Below the pieces are notes generated by a model. The model was given only the letters and a program-made list of their open reading frames with translations, did not search any database and was not told the origin of the DNA. From contig NZ_JADKYT010000001.1 in NCBI RefSeq assembly GCF_015354445.1, forward strand, positions 1,426,001 to 1,490,000: a stretch of 64,000 bases of DNA, read 5' to 3'. This DNA is from Methylophilus sp. QUAN. GTDB taxonomy: Bacteria > Pseudomonadota > Gammaproteobacteria > Burkholderiales > Methylophilaceae. How positions within the stretch are numbered: the stretch's first letter is position 1; each line of letters opens with the position of its first letter. The position numbers and the translations under genes are program-made. Shown one piece after another: positions 47,546 to 56,801 of this stretch.

Positions 47546-47920
47546 GGAATGTCCCTTTCATCAACAATTAAAAAGGGCGCAAGTAAAGCAATAAAGCAAA
47601 GCTAATGAAGCAGCGTGACACTCAGGAATGCGAGTGGTGCAATATCAACTAAGCCAAAGCAACATTGAAGATTGGATGCTTTTACCGGCGCTTGGGCATG
47701 GCCACTAACCGATAAAAGAAGATGGTGTCATCAAGACTTCATCTAAAGATGATAACCTCAAAATTTCGCGAGTTATCGACAGGTCAGGGCAATGAATTTA
47801 AAACAAATGTGGCGGGTCTAGTACCAGCCGTGTTTTAAAGTTGCTCGCAGTATAGCCACTTTATTTTAAAAGTCAAATATTTAAGTTGATTTGTGATAAA
47901 ATCGCGCCCTTTCCAAACAG
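47546..47920. other. 375-bp intergenic region between rhlE and typA
   Basis: Divergent control region. GATAAAATC at 47895-47903 looks like a -10 for typA with no clear -35. On the other strand the rhlE leader could be over 200 bases long, as in cold-induced helicase mRNAs, with a small palindrome CATCTAAAGATG near 47743. No RNA gene or protein-coding frame is recognisable. Confidence 0.5.
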
Positions 47921-49738
47921 ATGGCAGTTCACATGGCACGCAACCTTAGAAATATCGCAATTATCGCCCACGTTGACCACGGTAAAACAACCATGGTTGA
48001 CAAGCTCCTTCAACAGTCAGGTACTTTTGCCTCACACCAAGCGGTGACTGAGCGTGTGATGGATAGCAACGATCTGGAAAAAGAACGCGGCATTACGATT
48101 CTGGCTAAAAATACGGCCTTAACCTATGAAGGCACGCATATCAATATCGTCGACACACCGGGCCACGCCGACTTCGGTGGCGAGGTAGAGCGCGTATTAG
48201 GTATGGTGGATGGTGTGTTGTTGTTGGTTGATGCCGTGGATGGCCCAATGCCACAAACGCGTTTTGTGACCAAAAAAGCACTGGCCCTGGGCTTGAAGCC
48301 AATTGTGGTGATTAACAAAGTGGACCGTCCAAGTGCACGTCCTGATTGGGTGATTAACCATACCTTCGATCTGTTCGCCAACCTGGGTGCCACCGATGAA
48401 CAACTGGATTTCCCGGTGGTTTATGCCTCCGCTTTAAATGGCTTTGCCACCTTGGACATGAGCAAACCTTCAGACAACATGCGTGCCTTGTTTGACACGA
48501 TCTTAAGCCATGTTGAGCCACCTAAAGGTGACAGCGATGCACCATTGCAATTGCAAATCTCTGCTTTAGATTATTCTACTTATACTGGTCGTTTGGGCGT
48601 TGGCCGTATTACTAATGGCCGTATCAAGCCAGGCCAAGTGGTTGCCGTGATGCGCGAAGATGAACAAGTTGCACAAGGCCGTATTAACCAGGTGCTGGGT
48701 TTTAAAGGCCTGGAGCGCGTGCCAGTAGAAGAAGCTGAAGCAGGTGACATTGTGATTATTTCCGGTATCGAAGAAATCGGTATCGGTTTTACGATCTGTG
48801 ATCGTGACAAACCAGTGGGTCTGCCGCATTTGGGCGTGGATGAGCCAACCCTGACCATGGACTTTATGGTCAACACTTCACCATTGGCGGGTACTGAAGG
48901 TAAGTTTATTACTTCACGTCAGATTCGTGACCGTTTAACGAAAGAATTATTGGTCAACGTGGCGTTGCGTGTTGAAGATACCGAAGACACCGATGTATTC
49001 CGCGTGTCAGGTCGTGGTGAATTGCACCTGACGATTCTGCTGGAAAACATGCGTCGTGAAGGCTTTGAAATCGCCGTGGGTAAACCGCGTGTGGTGTTCA
49101 GAGAAATCAATGGCGAAAAATGTGAACCATATGAAATCCTGACGGTGGACCTGGAAGACGAAAACCAGGGCGCAGTGATGGAGGAGTTGGGTCGCCGCCG
49201 TGGTGAAATGAGCAATATGGAGTCTGATGGTAATGGCCGTACGCGCTTGGAATACCGTATTCCAGCCCGTGGCCTGATTGGTTTCCAGGGTGAGTTCTTG
49301 ACGTTGACCCGTGGTACAGGCCTGATGGCACATATTTTTGATGAATATGCGCCTGTGAAAGCCGATATGCCTGGCCGTCGTAACGGTGTGCTGATCTCCG
49401 CTGAGCAAGGCGAGGCGGTGGCTTATGCCTTATGGAAACTGCAAGACCGCGGCAAGATGTTCTCCAGCCCGGGTGACCGTTTATACGAAGGCATGATTAT
49501 CGGTATCCATAGCCGTGACAATGACCTGGTGGTTAACCCGATTAAGGGTAAGCAGCTGACCAACGTGCGCGCTTCCGGTACAGACGAAGCGGTGCGTTTG
49601 ATTCCACCTGTGTCCTTAAGCCTGGAATCTGCTGTTGAGTTTATTGATGACGACGAGTTGGTTGAAATCACGCCGAAGACAATTCGCCTGCGTAAGCGCT
49701 TCCTGTTGGAGCACGAGCGTAAACGTGCGGGTAAATAA
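47921..49738 (+). CDS. typA: Ribosome-associated GTPase TypA/BipA
   Basis: A translational GTPase of 605 residues involved in ribosome assembly and stress response. G1 is [10 protein letters not shown]2 [11 protein letters not shown]3 [12 protein letters not shown], and G4 [11 protein letters not shown]. The C-terminal BipA-specific domain starts near 480 ([19 protein letters not shown]). The family normally begins [18 protein letters not shown], so the ATG at 47933 (MARNLRNIA) could be the real start; the one at 47921 adds MAVH. Neither has a clear ribosome binding site. Confidence 0.96.
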   Translation: MAVHMARNLRNIAIIAHVDHGKTTMVDKLLQQSGTFASHQAVTERVMDSNDLEKERGITILAKNTALTYEGTHINIVDTPGHADFGGEVERVLGMVDGVLLLVDAVDGPMPQTRFVTKKALALGLKPIVVINKVDRPSARPDWVINHTFDLFANLGATDEQLDFPVVYASALNGFATLDMSKPSDNMRALFDTILSHVEPPKGDSDAPLQLQISALDYSTYTGRLGVGRITNGRIKPGQVVAVMREDEQVAQGRINQVLGFKGLERVPVEEAEAGDIVIISGIEEIGIGFTICDRDKPVGLPHLGVDEPTLTMDFMVNTSPLAGTEGKFITSRQIRDRLTKELLVNVALRVEDTEDTDVFRVSGRGELHLTILLENMRREGFEIAVGKPRVVFREINGEKCEPYEILTVDLEDENQGAVMEELGRRRGEMSNMESDGNGRTRLEYRIPARGLIGFQGEFLTLTRGTGLMAHIFDEYAPVKADMPGRRNGVLISAEQGEAVAYALWKLQDRGKMFSSPGDRLYEGMIIGIHSRDNDLVVNPIKGKQLTNVRASGTDEAVRLIPPVSLSLESAVEFIDDDELVEITPKTIRLRKRFLLEHERKRAGK

Positions 49739-49753
49739 TCTTTGTTGATACGT

Positions 49754-49781
49754 AAAAAAGCCAGCTTCTGCTGGCTTTTTT
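49754..49781 (+). terminator. Rho-independent terminator after typA
   Basis: AAAAAAGCCAGC and GCTGGCTTTTTT around TTCT, the same 12-bp stem as the fabF/tpx terminator. Confidence 0.9.
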
Positions 49782-49837
49782 ATTGCCTGAAACATCCTTC
49801 AATAATTTGTTAATTTTTGTTGTTATTTTATTCTCAC

Positions 49838-49867
49838 ATATGTTAATAATTGATATAATTAACATAT
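49838..49867. promoter_or_regulatory. Palindromic operator candidate upstream of the GG-leader peptide gene
   Basis: ATATGTTAAT and ATTAACATAT form a perfect 10-bp inverted repeat with a 10-base spacer, about one helical turn. AAAGTTAACTTT, a perfect 12-base palindrome, follows at 49877-49888. Both lie in an AT-rich stretch upstream of the gene at 49975. This spacing suits binding of a dimeric regulator. Confidence 0.5.
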
Positions 49868-49974
49868 AAAATAACTAAAGTTAACTTTTAAATGGTTCGT
49901 TTAAATAGTCCATTGGCCTGTGTCAGTTAACGCCGTGAAAAAATTATTTTTAATATCAATGAAGGAGAAATGAA

Positions 49975-50232
49975 ATGGCAATGCATGAGTTAAACGTCGT
50001 CGAAGTCGATGTTGTGTCTGGTGGTTTTGGTGCGGGCATCGGGTTTTTTGGTATGCCTGAAGAAACCGTGGCCGCTGGTAATGTGCTGATCGCAGCGGTG
50101 GGTGGTATCGGTGGTGTCGCAACAACTCTGGGGCAAGTGTTAAATGGTCCATCAGGCCCCGCAGTGGTTTCTGCGCTTTCTGGCGTATTGTCCGGTGGCG
50201 TGTTTGGCTTGCTGTTTGGCCGTAATCAATAA
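49975..50232 (+). CDS. Small double-glycine-leader peptide, bacteriocin/microcin-like
   Basis: An 85-residue protein with a GGAG ribosome binding site 7 bases before the ATG. The N-terminus MAMHELNVVEVDVVSGG fits the double-glycine leader consensus (M-x-E-L-x3-E-[IV]-x2-V-S-G-G) cleaved by C39-peptidase ABC transporters. The predicted mature part is 68 residues from FGAGIG, glycine-rich and hydrophobic, with GxxxG-like segments (AAVGGIGG, GVLSGGVFG) and the end LLFGRNQ. This is the general layout of class IIb bacteriocins and class II microcins. No immunity gene, C39 transporter or accessory gene lies nearby. A role in killing is not shown; a GG-leader signal peptide or a secreted structural peptide is also possible. 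Confidence 0.75.
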   Translation: MAMHELNVVEVDVVSGGFGAGIGFFGMPEETVAAGNVLIAAVGGIGGVATTLGQVLNGPSGPAVVSALSGVLSGGVFGLLFGRNQ

Positions 50233-50256
50233 TTAACCACGAAAATCTCCCCTAAT

Positions 50257-50283
50257 AACAGCCTCGTTAGGGGCTGTTTTTTT
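50257..50283 (+). terminator. Terminator after the GG-leader peptide gene
   Basis: AACAGCC and GGCTGTT pair and are followed by a T-run of seven. CCCCTAA (50249-50255) can instead pair with TTAGGGG (50267-50273), so two mutually exclusive hairpins are possible. Confidence 0.75.
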
Positions 50284-50385
50284 ACGCCCGCGTCCTTGGT
50301 GGTTATGATTCGCGTAGGTGATGCATCTTGGTATTTGCAAATTAACTGCGATACACTTGCAGCAAGCAACCAGTAGATATTACCT

Positions 50386-51201
50386 ATGAGCGCTTTCATC
50401 GAGCAATACCGCGTTAACCCGAAAAAGTTTTCTTTAAAGCAATTCAAAGCAGACGATAAGTCCGCCCGCACTGGCGATAAAGAAAAAGATGCCAGTTTAC
50501 TGGCTGAGTTAACCCATCAAATTAATCTCAGGCAGGATATTTTGCATGCCGAAGGCAAGCATAAGGTGTTGCTGATTTTGCAGGGCATGGATACCAGTGG
50601 TAAAGATGGCACGGTCAAGCATGTGTTTAGTGCCTGCGATCCTTTAGGTATTCGTCTGGCCAGTTTTAAGGCCCCTAGTGCTGATGAGTTGGCGCATGAC
50701 TATTTATGGCGCGTGCATCACCAGGTGCCGACTAAAGGCGAATTGGTTATTTTTAACCGCAGCCATTATGAAGATGTGTTGATTGTAAAAGTGCATGACT
50801 GGATAGATGATGCAGAGTGCACGCGCCGTTACCAGCAAATCAATGACTTCGAGCGCATGTTGAGCGAAACCGGCACCACCATCATTAAATGCTTTCTGCA
50901 TATCTCCAAAGATGAGCAAAAGGAGCGTTTGCAAGAGCGCCTGGATGATCCTACCAAGCATTGGAAATTTAATCCCAAGGATCTGGATGAGCGCGCCTTG
51001 TGGGATCGCTATATGGACGCTTATGAACTGGCGCTGAAAGAGACATCCACTAAATATGCGCCCTGGTATGTGATTCCGGCTGATTCTAAAACCAACCGTA
51101 ATTTATTGGTTTCCCAACTCTTGCTGGAGGCATTGAACCAGTTGCCGTTAGCGTATCCCGCCAAGCCCAAAGAATGGGATAAGCTCACTATTCAGGATTA
51201 A
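50386..51201 (+). CDS. ppk2: Polyphosphate kinase 2 family protein
   Basis: A 271-residue PPK2 enzyme that moves phosphate between polyphosphate and nucleotides. Walker A reads LQGMDTSGKDGTVKHV, and the second lobe has GELVIFNRSHYEDVLIVKVH; DDPTKHWKFNPKDLDER is the lid region and APWYVIPADSKTNRNL a conserved family motif. The single-domain length and the sequence fit the class that phosphorylates AMP and ADP (class III), though subclass is by resemblance only. It is not in an obvious operon; a histidine kinase gene starts 81 bases later without a terminator in between. Confidence 0.92.
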   Translation: MSAFIEQYRVNPKKFSLKQFKADDKSARTGDKEKDASLLAELTHQINLRQDILHAEGKHKVLLILQGMDTSGKDGTVKHVFSACDPLGIRLASFKAPSADELAHDYLWRVHHQVPTKGELVIFNRSHYEDVLIVKVHDWIDDAECTRRYQQINDFERMLSETGTTIIKCFLHISKDEQKERLQERLDDPTKHWKFNPKDLDERALWDRYMDAYELALKETSTKYAPWYVIPADSKTNRNLLVSQLLLEALNQLPLAYPAKPKEWDKLTIQD

Positions 51202-51282
51202 AGTTGTAATTTAATGATTTTACGCTGTGTAAATACGGACTGATTACAGTTTAATAACGCTGAATTCAATCATGGTTAAAAA

Positions 51283-52620
51283 ATGAGCTTACGCTTTCGA
51301 CTCAACTTGTTGGTCACCATGCTGTCGCTGGTCTTTTTGATCGCTGCTGGTATTGTCCTGGTGAGAGATACCAAAGACAGTATCCGTGAACGCGTGGAGG
51401 CGGCGACACGCGTCACGGTGCAATTGCTGGATACAGTGATTGTCAGCTCGGCCATGAACCCCAGTCTGGGGCCAACGCATTATGTGCTGCAAGATTTTTT
51501 GCGCTCGCTGGGCTATGTGCGCAGTAGCCGCATCGAGTTGTACGATTACTCTAATAACCCCTTGTACCTGTCACCGACCTCCACCTTCAAGTCCGAGATC
51601 AATCCGCCGCAATGGTTTGTCAAACTGGTGGCACCACAAGTGGAAACAGTGACGCGGCGGGTGCGTTATGGCACGCTGATTATCAGCTCCAGCGCAGAAG
51701 GTTCTATCCGCGAGGCGTGGTCAGGGTTTCTGCAATTAATGACCATGGGCATCGGCTTTTTTGTGCTGCTTAATTTGCTGGTCTATGGCTTGCTGAGCCA
51801 CGCTTTGCGCCCGGTCAGACATATCTTGCATGCGATCAACCGCATTGAACAAGGTGATTTAACCACGCGCCTGGAACGCTTTTCGCTGCCTGAGTTTGAT
51901 AAGATCGGCAAGAGCTTGAACCAGATGGCCCTGTCGCTGGATGCCGAACGGCAACTGGAGCAAAACCGTCAGCTGACACAACTGATCCAGCAGCATATCG
52001 AAGATGAACGGCGCAGCCTGGCGCGCGAGCTGCATGATGAGCTAGGGCAATACGTGACAGCGATCAAAACCTTTGCCGTGGCAATTGTGAATAAAACCAA
52101 AGAAAGTACGCCGGATATTGCGGCCAATGCGCAAACCATTGTCGCTGCCGCCAATCATATTTACGACGGCATGCATAACATCATTCGCCAGTTGCGTCCG
52201 GCCGCCATGGATAATATGGGCCTGGTGGAAACGCTGCGTGACATGGTGTCTGGCTACCAGGCGCAGCATCCTGAACTACAAATCCAGCTGCATTTGGCGG
52301 GGCAGTTCCAGCCGATGGGTGAAAATGTGAACATCAATATTTACCGTATTGTGCAGGAAGCGGTGAATAACGCAATTAAACACGCGCATGCGCAATGCAT
52401 CAATGTCCATCTGCTCACAGATGTCGACGGTTTGCGCCTGATGATTTGTGATGATGGCGTCGGCATGCGGCTGGATACCGTAGACCAGAGCCGTCATTTT
52501 GGCCTGCTGGGCATGCGCGAGCGTGTGCAGGCATTGCATGGACAATTTAAAGTGGTGTCGCAGCCTGAAGCAGGCCGTGGAACCACCTTGGATATTCGGT
52601 TGCCTATACAGGCAGCCTAA
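51283..52620 (+). CDS. Membrane sensor histidine kinase, HisKA_3 type
   Basis: A 445-residue kinase of the NarX/UhpB class. Transmembrane helix 1 is at about residues 8-27 and helix 2 at about 150-172, enclosing a periplasmic sensor domain of about 120 residues with no family I can name. A HAMP domain follows (LRPVRHILHAINRIEQGDL), then the HisKA_3 dimerisation helix with the phosphorylated histidine at about H251 (SLARELHDELGQYVTAI), and a HATPase_c domain (EAVNNAIKHAHA, ICDDGVGM, HFGLLGMRERV). It is followed 18 bases later by its likely partner regulator. The signal is unknown. Confidence 0.92.
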   Translation: MSLRFRLNLLVTMLSLVFLIAAGIVLVRDTKDSIRERVEAATRVTVQLLDTVIVSSAMNPSLGPTHYVLQDFLRSLGYVRSSRIELYDYSNNPLYLSPTSTFKSEINPPQWFVKLVAPQVETVTRRVRYGTLIISSSAEGSIREAWSGFLQLMTMGIGFFVLLNLLVYGLLSHALRPVRHILHAINRIEQGDLTTRLERFSLPEFDKIGKSLNQMALSLDAERQLEQNRQLTQLIQQHIEDERRSLARELHDELGQYVTAIKTFAVAIVNKTKESTPDIAANAQTIVAAANHIYDGMHNIIRQLRPAAMDNMGLVETLRDMVSGYQAQHPELQIQLHLAGQFQPMGENVNINIYRIVQEAVNNAIKHAHAQCINVHLLTDVDGLRLMICDDGVGMRLDTVDQSRHFGLLGMRERVQALHGQFKVVSQPEAGRGTTLDIRLPIQAA

Positions 52621-52638
52621 AAAGAGGGAGAAACAAGC

Positions 52639-53271
52639 GTGATAAGTGTGATGCTGGTAGATGACCATGCAGTGGTCAGGATGGGCTTTAAAATGCTGCT
52701 CGAGTCAGACCAGGAAATCAAGGTGATTGCTGAAGCAGAGAGTGGTGAGGCGGCCATCAAGGCCTATGTTGAGCATCACCCGCAAGTGGTGGTGATGGAC
52801 ATTACCATGCCTGGTATCGGTGGCATGGAGGCGATAGAGCGTATCTTGGCCAAAGACAATCATGCGCGCATTCTGGTGTTGTCTGCCCATGAGGATTCCG
52901 TGCATCCAAAACGCGTGCTCAACGCGGGTGCCATGGGCTATGTCACCAAGCGTAGCGCGGCTGAGGAGCTGATTAAAGCCATCCGCAGCGTGGCGCAAGG
53001 CAAAAAATACATTGAGGCCAGCGTGGCCCAGCAAATGGCCATCCAGCAATTGTCCGGTGAGCAAAATCCGGTGGATGTGCTCAGTGAGCGTGAGTTTGAG
53101 GTGTTCATGTCATTGGCACGCGGCAAATCTACCAACGAGATTGCCGAAACCTTGTTCCTGAGCCCGCGCACGGTAGGCACGCATTTGTACAATATTAAAC
53201 AAAAACTCAATGCGCAAAATTCGGCAGAGATTGCCCTGATTGCCATGCGCTGTGGTTTGCTTGAACCTTAA
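52639..53271 (+). CDS. LuxR/NarL-type response regulator
   Basis: A 210-residue regulator. The receiver domain starts ISVMLVDDHAVVRMGF, with the phosphorylation site at about D54 (VVMDITMPG), and the C-terminal LuxR-type helix-turn-helix has LSEREFEVFMSLARGKSTNEIAETLFLSPRTVGTHLYNI across about 141-179. The GTG start at 52639 follows GAGGGAG about 9 bases upstream. It is paired with the kinase at 51283, and the pair resembles the NarL and UhpA families. A link to methanol oxidation regulators such as MxaB is possible but not supported by sequence here. Confidence 0.93.
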   Translation: MISVMLVDDHAVVRMGFKMLLESDQEIKVIAEAESGEAAIKAYVEHHPQVVVMDITMPGIGGMEAIERILAKDNHARILVLSAHEDSVHPKRVLNAGAMGYVTKRSAAEELIKAIRSVAQGKKYIEASVAQQMAIQQLSGEQNPVDVLSEREFEVFMSLARGKSTNEIAETLFLSPRTVGTHLYNIKQKLNAQNSAEIALIAMRCGLLEP

Positions 53272-53287
53272 GCTGCCAAGATCAAGT

Positions 53288-53320
53288 AAAAAAGCCATTC
53301 TTGCAAGGAATGGCTTTTTT
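53288..53320. terminator. Bidirectional terminator after the response regulator
   Basis: AAAAAAGCCATTC and GAATGGCTTTTTT form a 13-bp stem with a 7-base loop between convergent genes. Confidence 0.9.
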
Positions 53321-53335
53321 ATTGTAATCAGGCAG

Positions 53336-54235
53336 TTATCTTGAACTTCTGGAGCTGAGGATACCAAAGGCCACGATGAGTAGCATGCCAATGATTTCAT
53401 GCGCACTTAAGGTTTCGTCCCACACAAGTACGCCTATTAGCGTGGCAAAGACGACAGTGCTGTAAGCCAGGCTGGCGACCGTCAGGGTGTTGCCAGTGCG
53501 GTAGGCGCGCGTTAACGCCAGTTGGCTTAAGGTGGCTGATACTCCTAGTCCACATAGCAGTGGTAGGTCTTGCCATTGCAATGTTGTCACATGGTCTATC
53601 AACATCCAGCCACCACTGGCGATGGTACATACCAGGGTGAAATAGAAGACGGTGCGCCAGTCTGGCTCGCCTGCGATGCCTAGCTGTTTGACGTGTACAT
53701 AGGCAAAGGCCGCGCCTATACCCGACAACAAGCCAATGCCGCCAGCCAGCAGTTGGTTACTATGAAAGGCAGGTTGCAATAGCAGGCAGACGCCGACAAA
53801 GCCGCCAACCACACATAGATTGAGTGTTTGCTGTTGCTGGCGGCTGAGCGGATGTTCTCCGCGTAATAGCCAGGGCGAAAGCAGGGCTAAAAACATGGGT
53901 GAGGTGTAATTGAGGGTAATGGCGGTGGCTAAAGGCAAATGGGCAATGGCGTAGAAAAATAGCAGCAGGGCGGTGAAGCCTACGCCAGCGCGGCGCATTT
54001 GCATGGCCAATAACGGGGTTTTTAGCGGTTTGCCTTGCCAGCAGACCAGGGCGGCAATCATCAGGAAGCCAAAGGCTGAGCGGTAAAATACCAGCTCGCT
54101 GGTCGTGAAACGCGCTGCACCTGCCTTCACAAACGCGCCCATGATGGCAAATCCCAGGCCGGCCAGCAGCATCCAGTAGCTACCCAGCTGCCAGTGTTTG
54201 GGATGCCGTAAAACGGCGTTGCGGTATTTACGCAA
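53336..54235 (-). CDS. EamA/DMT family membrane transporter
   Basis: A 299-residue integral membrane protein with ten predicted helices in two EamA repeats. The first half starts YWMLLAGLGFAIMGAFVKAG and has LATAITLNYTSPMFLALLSPW, and the second half starts GGIGLLSGIGAAFAYVHVKQLG with AYRTGNTLTVASLAYSTVVFA. Members export or import metabolites; no substrate can be assigned. It lies 11 bases downstream of the Rieske oxygenase gene on the same strand, so they probably form an operon. Confidence 0.88.
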   Translation of the reverse strand: MRKYRNAVLRHPKHWQLGSYWMLLAGLGFAIMGAFVKAGAARFTTSELVFYRSAFGFLMIAALVCWQGKPLKTPLLAMQMRRAGVGFTALLLFFYAIAHLPLATAITLNYTSPMFLALLSPWLLRGEHPLSRQQQQTLNLCVVGGFVGVCLLLQPAFHSNQLLAGGIGLLSGIGAAFAYVHVKQLGIAGEPDWRTVFYFTLVCTIASGGWMLIDHVTTLQWQDLPLLCGLGVSATLSQLALTRAYRTGNTLTVASLAYSTVVFATLIGVLVWDETLSAHEIIGMLLIVAFGILSSRSSR

Positions 54236-54246
54236 AAGGAGCTGGC

Positions 54247-55398
54247 CTAGCGCTGCAGATGGTCAGGCAGATGTGGCTCCATCTGTTGGCGATACCAGCG
54301 GTGAAAATGCTCGAGGCCGGTTTCCATCGGGTGCTGGTAAGGGCCGCGCTCATCTTTACCCAGCATAAACAAGCCTTTGCGGCCGTCTTGCATGCGCTGG
54401 CAAATCTCTTTATCTTCAACGGCAGTTTCAAAGTAGGCCGCCTGTTGCGCTTGAATGTATGCCTGCTCAAACAAGGCGATATCTTCCGGGTAGTAAAATT
54501 CGACCACATTCTGGCAAGACTCAATGCCGGTCGGGATGATGTGCGAAACCACCAGTACGTTGGGATACCACTCAATCATGAGGAACGGGTAAAGCACGAA
54601 CCAGATGGCGCCATACTTGGGTGGTGTGCCTTGCTGGTAATCGGTAACGGCTTGTTGCCACTGTTTATACACGGGTGACAGGCTGTAATCAGGTAGCGGT
54701 TTGTAACCAACCGTTTGCACGCTGTAATGCTCACCAAACTCCCAGTTCAATTCGCCACAGTCGACAAACTGGTTGAGACCAGGGTGGAACGGGCCGACAT
54801 GGTAGTCTTCGAGGTAGACTTCGATAAAGGTCTTCCAGTTGAAATCGTAGTGGTCCACAATCGCTGACTCAAAGTGATAGCCGGTAAAGTCAAAATCCTG
54901 CTTGCAGCCCAGTTGCTTGAGCAGTTGGGCGATGTCCAGGCCTTTTTGTTTGGATGCCGTGTCACTGCCTTTAAACAGCAGGCCTTGCCATGCAGTCAGG
55001 GATTGTCTCTCCAAGTGCAGGCAAGGGTTTTGTTCAAAATGCGGGGCGCCCAGTAACTGGCCGTTTAAATCATAGGTCCAGCGGTGCAACGGGCAGACGA
55101 TGTGTTGCGTGTTGCCCTGGCCATTGAGCATCACCGCTTGGCGGTGGCGGCAAATGTTGCTGATCAGTTGTGGCTGGCCATGTTGGTTTACCAATGCAGT
55201 AGCATTGTGCATCCAGTCCAGGGCGCGATAGTCGCCCGGGTTGGGAACCATGCGCTCATGCCCAAGATATTGCGGCAGCAGGGAGAACAGATGTGTTTGC
55301 TCCAGCGCATACACATCTGGATGCAGATACCAGTCAACAGGAAGTTGTGCGAAGCGAGTCTGGTTTTGTTCTTTATTTAAAGAGGTGACAGAACCCAT
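54247..55398 (-). CDS. Rieske-type ring-hydroxylating oxygenase alpha subunit-like protein
   Basis: A 383-residue protein with an N-terminal Rieske domain (CRHRQAVML with CPLHRWTYDL, the CxH...CxxH iron-sulfur motif) and a C-terminal mononuclear iron domain (LEDYHVGPFHPGLNQF, holding the two histidines and nearby Asp/Glu). This is the layout of aromatic ring-hydroxylating and related oxygenase alpha subunits. No beta subunit, ferredoxin or reductase gene is adjacent, so electron partners are elsewhere. Substrate unknown; choline monooxygenase-like and carnitine-type oxygenases share the fold. It sits upstream of a DMT transporter on the same strand. Confidence 0.88.
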   Translation of the reverse strand: MGSVTSLNKEQNQTRFAQLPVDWYLHPDVYALEQTHLFSLLPQYLGHERMVPNPGDYRALDWMHNATALVNQHGQPQLISNICRHRQAVMLNGQGNTQHIVCPLHRWTYDLNGQLLGAPHFEQNPCLHLERQSLTAWQGLLFKGSDTASKQKGLDIAQLLKQLGCKQDFDFTGYHFESAIVDHYDFNWKTFIEVYLEDYHVGPFHPGLNQFVDCGELNWEFGEHYSVQTVGYKPLPDYSLSPVYKQWQQAVTDYQQGTPPKYGAIWFVLYPFLMIEWYPNVLVVSHIIPTGIESCQNVVEFYYPEDIALFEQAYIQAQQAAYFETAVEDKEICQRMQDGRKGLFMLGKDERGPYQHPMETGLEHFHRWYRQQMEPHLPDHLQR

Positions 55399-55605
55399 AT
55401 GCCTAACTGATTAATCACTTGCAAAAAAGGTGAATTGTGCCCGAAAAGGGGGGTATTGAAAAGTCAAAACAGGCAAAAGTAGCTGGTTGGTTGACAGCAA
55501 TTGGTTGATTTTAATCAACAAAACCGCACCCGCTGACGGCTGGATGCCAGTAGTGGGCACGCTGTAATGTGCAAAGGACGCTTAACTAACTCGAATAAAT
55601 TCAGT

Positions 55606-55611
55606 TATAAT
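55606..55611 (+). promoter_or_regulatory. Probable -10 box of tal promoter
   Basis: A perfect TATAAT with no convincing -35 at the usual distance, 62 bases before the tal ATG. The leader contains a good AGGAG ribosome binding site. Confidence 0.45.
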
Positions 55612-55672
55612 GTTGAAGGTTTCTATGTATAACTATACGTAAACGATTATTGCAATTTATAGGAGCAATCGC

Positions 55673-56626
55673 ATGGCAAATTTATTAGATCAGTTGAAAG
55701 CAATCACAACCATCGTGGCTGACACTGGTGACGTTGAAGCAATCAAGAGTGTTAAACCTGTGGACGCAACCACAAACCCATCTCTGGTATTGAAGGCTAG
55801 CCAAATCCCAGAATACGCACCTTTGATTGACACTGCCATTGCTTACGCAAAAACACAGGGCGGTTCTAAAGAGCAACAAATTGAAAACGCAGCTGACAAG
55901 CTGGCTGTGTTGATTGGCGCTGAAATCACTAAAGTGGTTCCAGGCCGTATTTCTACAGAAGTAGATGCACGTCTGTCTTTCAATATCGACGCGATGGTGG
56001 CTAAAGGCCGTAAACTGATCAGCCTGTACCAAGAGTCTGGCATCAGCAAAGACCGCGTTCTGATCAAGCTGGCTTCTACCTGGGAAGGTATTAAAGCCGG
56101 TGAGATTCTGGAAAAAGAAGGCATCCAGTGTAACTTGACGCTTTTATTCGGTTTCGGCCAGGCACGTGCTTGTGCTGAAGCTGGCGTATTCCTGATTTCT
56201 CCATTCGTTGGCCGTATCCTGGACTGGTACAAAGCGAAAAACCCAGGTACTGAGTACACACAAGAAACAGACCCAGGTGTGGTTTCCGTACGCGCGATCT
56301 ACCAATATTACAAAGAGCACGGTTACAAAACTGTTGTGATGGGTGCTTCTTTCCGTAACACTGGCGAGCTGATCGCCCTGGCTGGTTGCGACCGTTTGAC
56401 CGTTTCACCAAACTTGCTGCAAGACCTGGCTGCGACTGAAGGTACCTTGGTTCAAGTGTTGAAAGATGGCGGCAAAACTAAAGAAGTGCCAGCTAAATTG
56501 ACAGAAGAAGAGTTCCGTTTTGAACTGAACCAGGATCCAATGGCGACTGAGAAATTGGCTGAAGGTATCCGTGGTTTCGTGGCTGACCAGAACAAACTGG
56601 AAGCTGCTTTAGCCGCAAAACTGTAA
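55673..56626 (+). CDS. tal: Transaldolase
   Basis: Moves a dihydroxyacetone unit between sugar phosphates in the rearrangement part of the RuMP cycle. The 317 residues match TalB in length; the Schiff-base lysine is at about K132 in [16 protein letters not shown], with [14 protein letters not shown] near the N-terminus and [23 protein letters not shown] over the phosphate site (about 164-186). Codon use is biased to the highly expressed set. It has its own terminator and heads the tal-hps-phi group. Confidence 0.97.
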   Translation: MANLLDQLKAITTIVADTGDVEAIKSVKPVDATTNPSLVLKASQIPEYAPLIDTAIAYAKTQGGSKEQQIENAADKLAVLIGAEITKVVPGRISTEVDARLSFNIDAMVAKGRKLISLYQESGISKDRVLIKLASTWEGIKAGEILEKEGIQCNLTLLFGFGQARACAEAGVFLISPFVGRILDWYKAKNPGTEYTQETDPGVVSVRAIYQYYKEHGYKTVVMGASFRNTGELIALAGCDRLTVSPNLLQDLAATEGTLVQVLKDGGKTKEVPAKLTEEEFRFELNQDPMATEKLAEGIRGFVADQNKLEAALAAKL

Positions 56627-56646
56627 TATCTCTGTGAGATGATAGA

Positions 56647-56673
56647 AAGAACTGGCAGGACCTGCCAGTTCTT
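56647..56673 (+). terminator. Terminator after tal
   Basis: AAGAACTGGCAGG and CCTGCCAGTTCTT form a perfect 13-bp stem separated by one base, followed by CACTTTT. It lies 20 bases past the tal stop. Confidence 0.8.
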
Positions 56674-56706
56674 CACTTTTAGTCAGGCACAAATTGGCCT
56701 GCAACA

Positions 56707-56735
56707 TTGACTTATTTTGGCTGCCAGCTTACTAT
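56707..56735 (+). promoter_or_regulatory. Strong sigma70-type promoter for hps
   Basis: TTGACT, 17 bases, TACTAT, close to consensus, about 67 bases before the hps ATG. It makes hps independent of the terminated tal transcript. Confidence 0.7.
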
Positions 56736-56801
56736 GAGCGACCAGCTTGAATTGGTAGTACGCTAGCAATAGCATTTAAATTTTAATTTTTGGAGAAAAA
56801 C

